From positions 120,454,434-120,518,433 of the forward strand of contig CM066727.1 in the NCBI GenBank assembly GCA_033961575.1: a DNA stretch of 64,000 bases, in the 5' to 3' direction. Source of the stretch: Aselliscus stoliczkanus (Eukaryota > Chordata > Mammalia > Chiroptera > Hipposideridae). This document shows, piece by piece, positions 63,094 through 64,000 of this stretch. Below the pieces are notes generated by a model. It was given only the letters and a program-made list of their open reading frames with translations. It had not been told where the DNA came from and ran no database searches. Every line of letters starts with the position of its first letter. Position 1 is the stretch's first letter. Both the position numbers and the translations under genes were made by a program.

Positions 63094-64000
63094 TTGTCTA
63101 CACACCCATATATATGGACATATATTCACCTATATACACCTATATATATATGCATATATTAAAAACTACAATATGATTATAATGAAATAGAAATAAAAAC
63201 CAAAAACAACCAAGATAAGCAGCCAATAAAGGAAAAAACAAAACAGAATAAAACCAAACAAACCAAAAATACCCGTGCTGGTCTAGGCTAAAGTCCACCA
63301 AGCTCTCTTCAGATTGTCTGCTGTACAAAAAATTCCTGTGCGTCTTGTGGGAACAGTAGGCCACCTGATGCCTAGCGTGATCCTGGCACTGCAGGTTTGC
63401 TGTACTTGAGTGTGGTTGTGACGTGTGATTGGTGGTTTTTACAAAGTCACTGCCTTTTGCTTTTGCCTGTCCCAAGGCAGGCTGCACCCCCAAAGGCTCA
63501 ATGAGTGTCTCTGGGCACCCTTTTGGTTGACAGCCGTGGAGAATTAAAGAATTCCTCACTACCAAAAGCCTGCTGCTAAGAATCTGTTAATTAGTGCCTC
63601 AGCAGATGAACCTGCCCTGCCTCCCAAGCCTTGCCTAAAGGTGGGGCGGGTGGGTAGTCTCACTCTGCTGCCTTTACTGGGTGGAAATTCTCAACCCCCT
63701 GCAGGTAAGGATATCTTCCTAGTCTGCCCCTATTGCTCCCCTTCAGGAGTCAGTTTAAGACTGTCTTGGCGGTGGACAAAGTTTGTGGGAGTGGGTGAGT
63801 TATTGGGTTGTGTTTTTTTTTTGATTTCTGTTCAAGAGTAGAAAAAGGGCAAAAAAATAAAAAACATAAAAATCACCAAAGCCCCAGTTCCAACACTGTT
63901 TCAAGCTAAGGCCTTTGCCTCTTATGCTCCAGCGGGTTCCTGCTGCTCTCCCAAAGGGTCTGCCGGGATTTAGGGGAATTGCGCGCACCCTACCGTGTGG
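62181..64000 (-). promoter_or_regulatory. L1 copy D 5' UTR, continuing off the window
   Basis: Three compositional zones run outward from ORF1: 62181-62640 (mixed), 62641-63230 (very A-rich on the plus strand, so T-rich on the L1 sense strand) and 63240-64000 (G+C-rich). The promoter would be in the outer G+C-rich zone. A 141-codon sense-strand ORF (63565-63140) lies here, with a hydrophobic end caused by the T-rich zone. No known domain. Confidence 0.6.
63050..63093. repeat. Poly(A) run followed by (TA)n
   Basis: About 20 A residues, then about seven TA units, inside the A-rich zone of the L1 5' UTR. Confidence 0.9.

Overview
The window looks like gene-poor mammalian nuclear DNA, most likely from a bat. 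It is AT-rich, carries layered LINE-1 copies with Laurasiatherian-type 3' ends, old MIR and L2 relics, many microsatellites, and tRNA-derived SINEs whose heads read ggccggcc...tggctcagttggttaag. That SINE head, and L1 3' ends with the signature ttcaggtgtacaacacagtg, fit a bat and more narrowly a horseshoe-bat or fruit-bat relative. The species call is inference from memory of repeat families, not from a search. I found no exon, intact host gene, RNA gene or CpG-island promoter. Every long ORF is a piece of a transposon, an antisense shadow of one, or chance.

Layout. 1-700: two mariner-like transposase fragments facing each other. 845-6178: a nearly full-length but decayed L1 on the minus strand (copy A), split by a SINE and missing its 3' end. 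6180-24000: mostly unassigned DNA with MIR and L2 relics, a ~510-bp trimeric tRNA-type SINE (12798-13311), and a candidate enhancer at 11880-12780 with three perfect octamer motifs. 24067-26690: a 5'-truncated L1 with an 18-bp target duplication, a Tigger-like MITE and an LTR-like segment. 30280-31650: an old L1/HAL1-like relic on the plus strand. 31700-35620: a decayed endogenous retrovirus on the minus strand with recognisable RT, RNase H and integrase. 36530-39060: old L1 and L2. 44060-47680: MIR, L2, an L1M fragment and an L1 with a twin-priming inversion. 48310-51590: L1 copy C, with about 3.2 kb of ORF2 missing and two SINEs nested in it. 54068-54510: an old dispersed repeat. 56816-64000: L1 copy D, the best preserved, still running at the window end.

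Nothing here works together as a pathway. The content is a record of retrotransposition. The strongest patterns are: (1) all seven bat or L1M LINE-1 insertions, both retroviral pieces and all four SINEs lie on the minus strand, as would be expected inside an intron of a plus-strand gene; (2) a trimeric SINE that moved twice as one unit, each time with its own target duplication; (3) an ORF2-deleted L1 with a microhomology junction that can be mapped against another copy in the same window; and (4) an octamer/homeodomain motif cluster in otherwise repeat-free DNA. I did not find a convincing new biological system.
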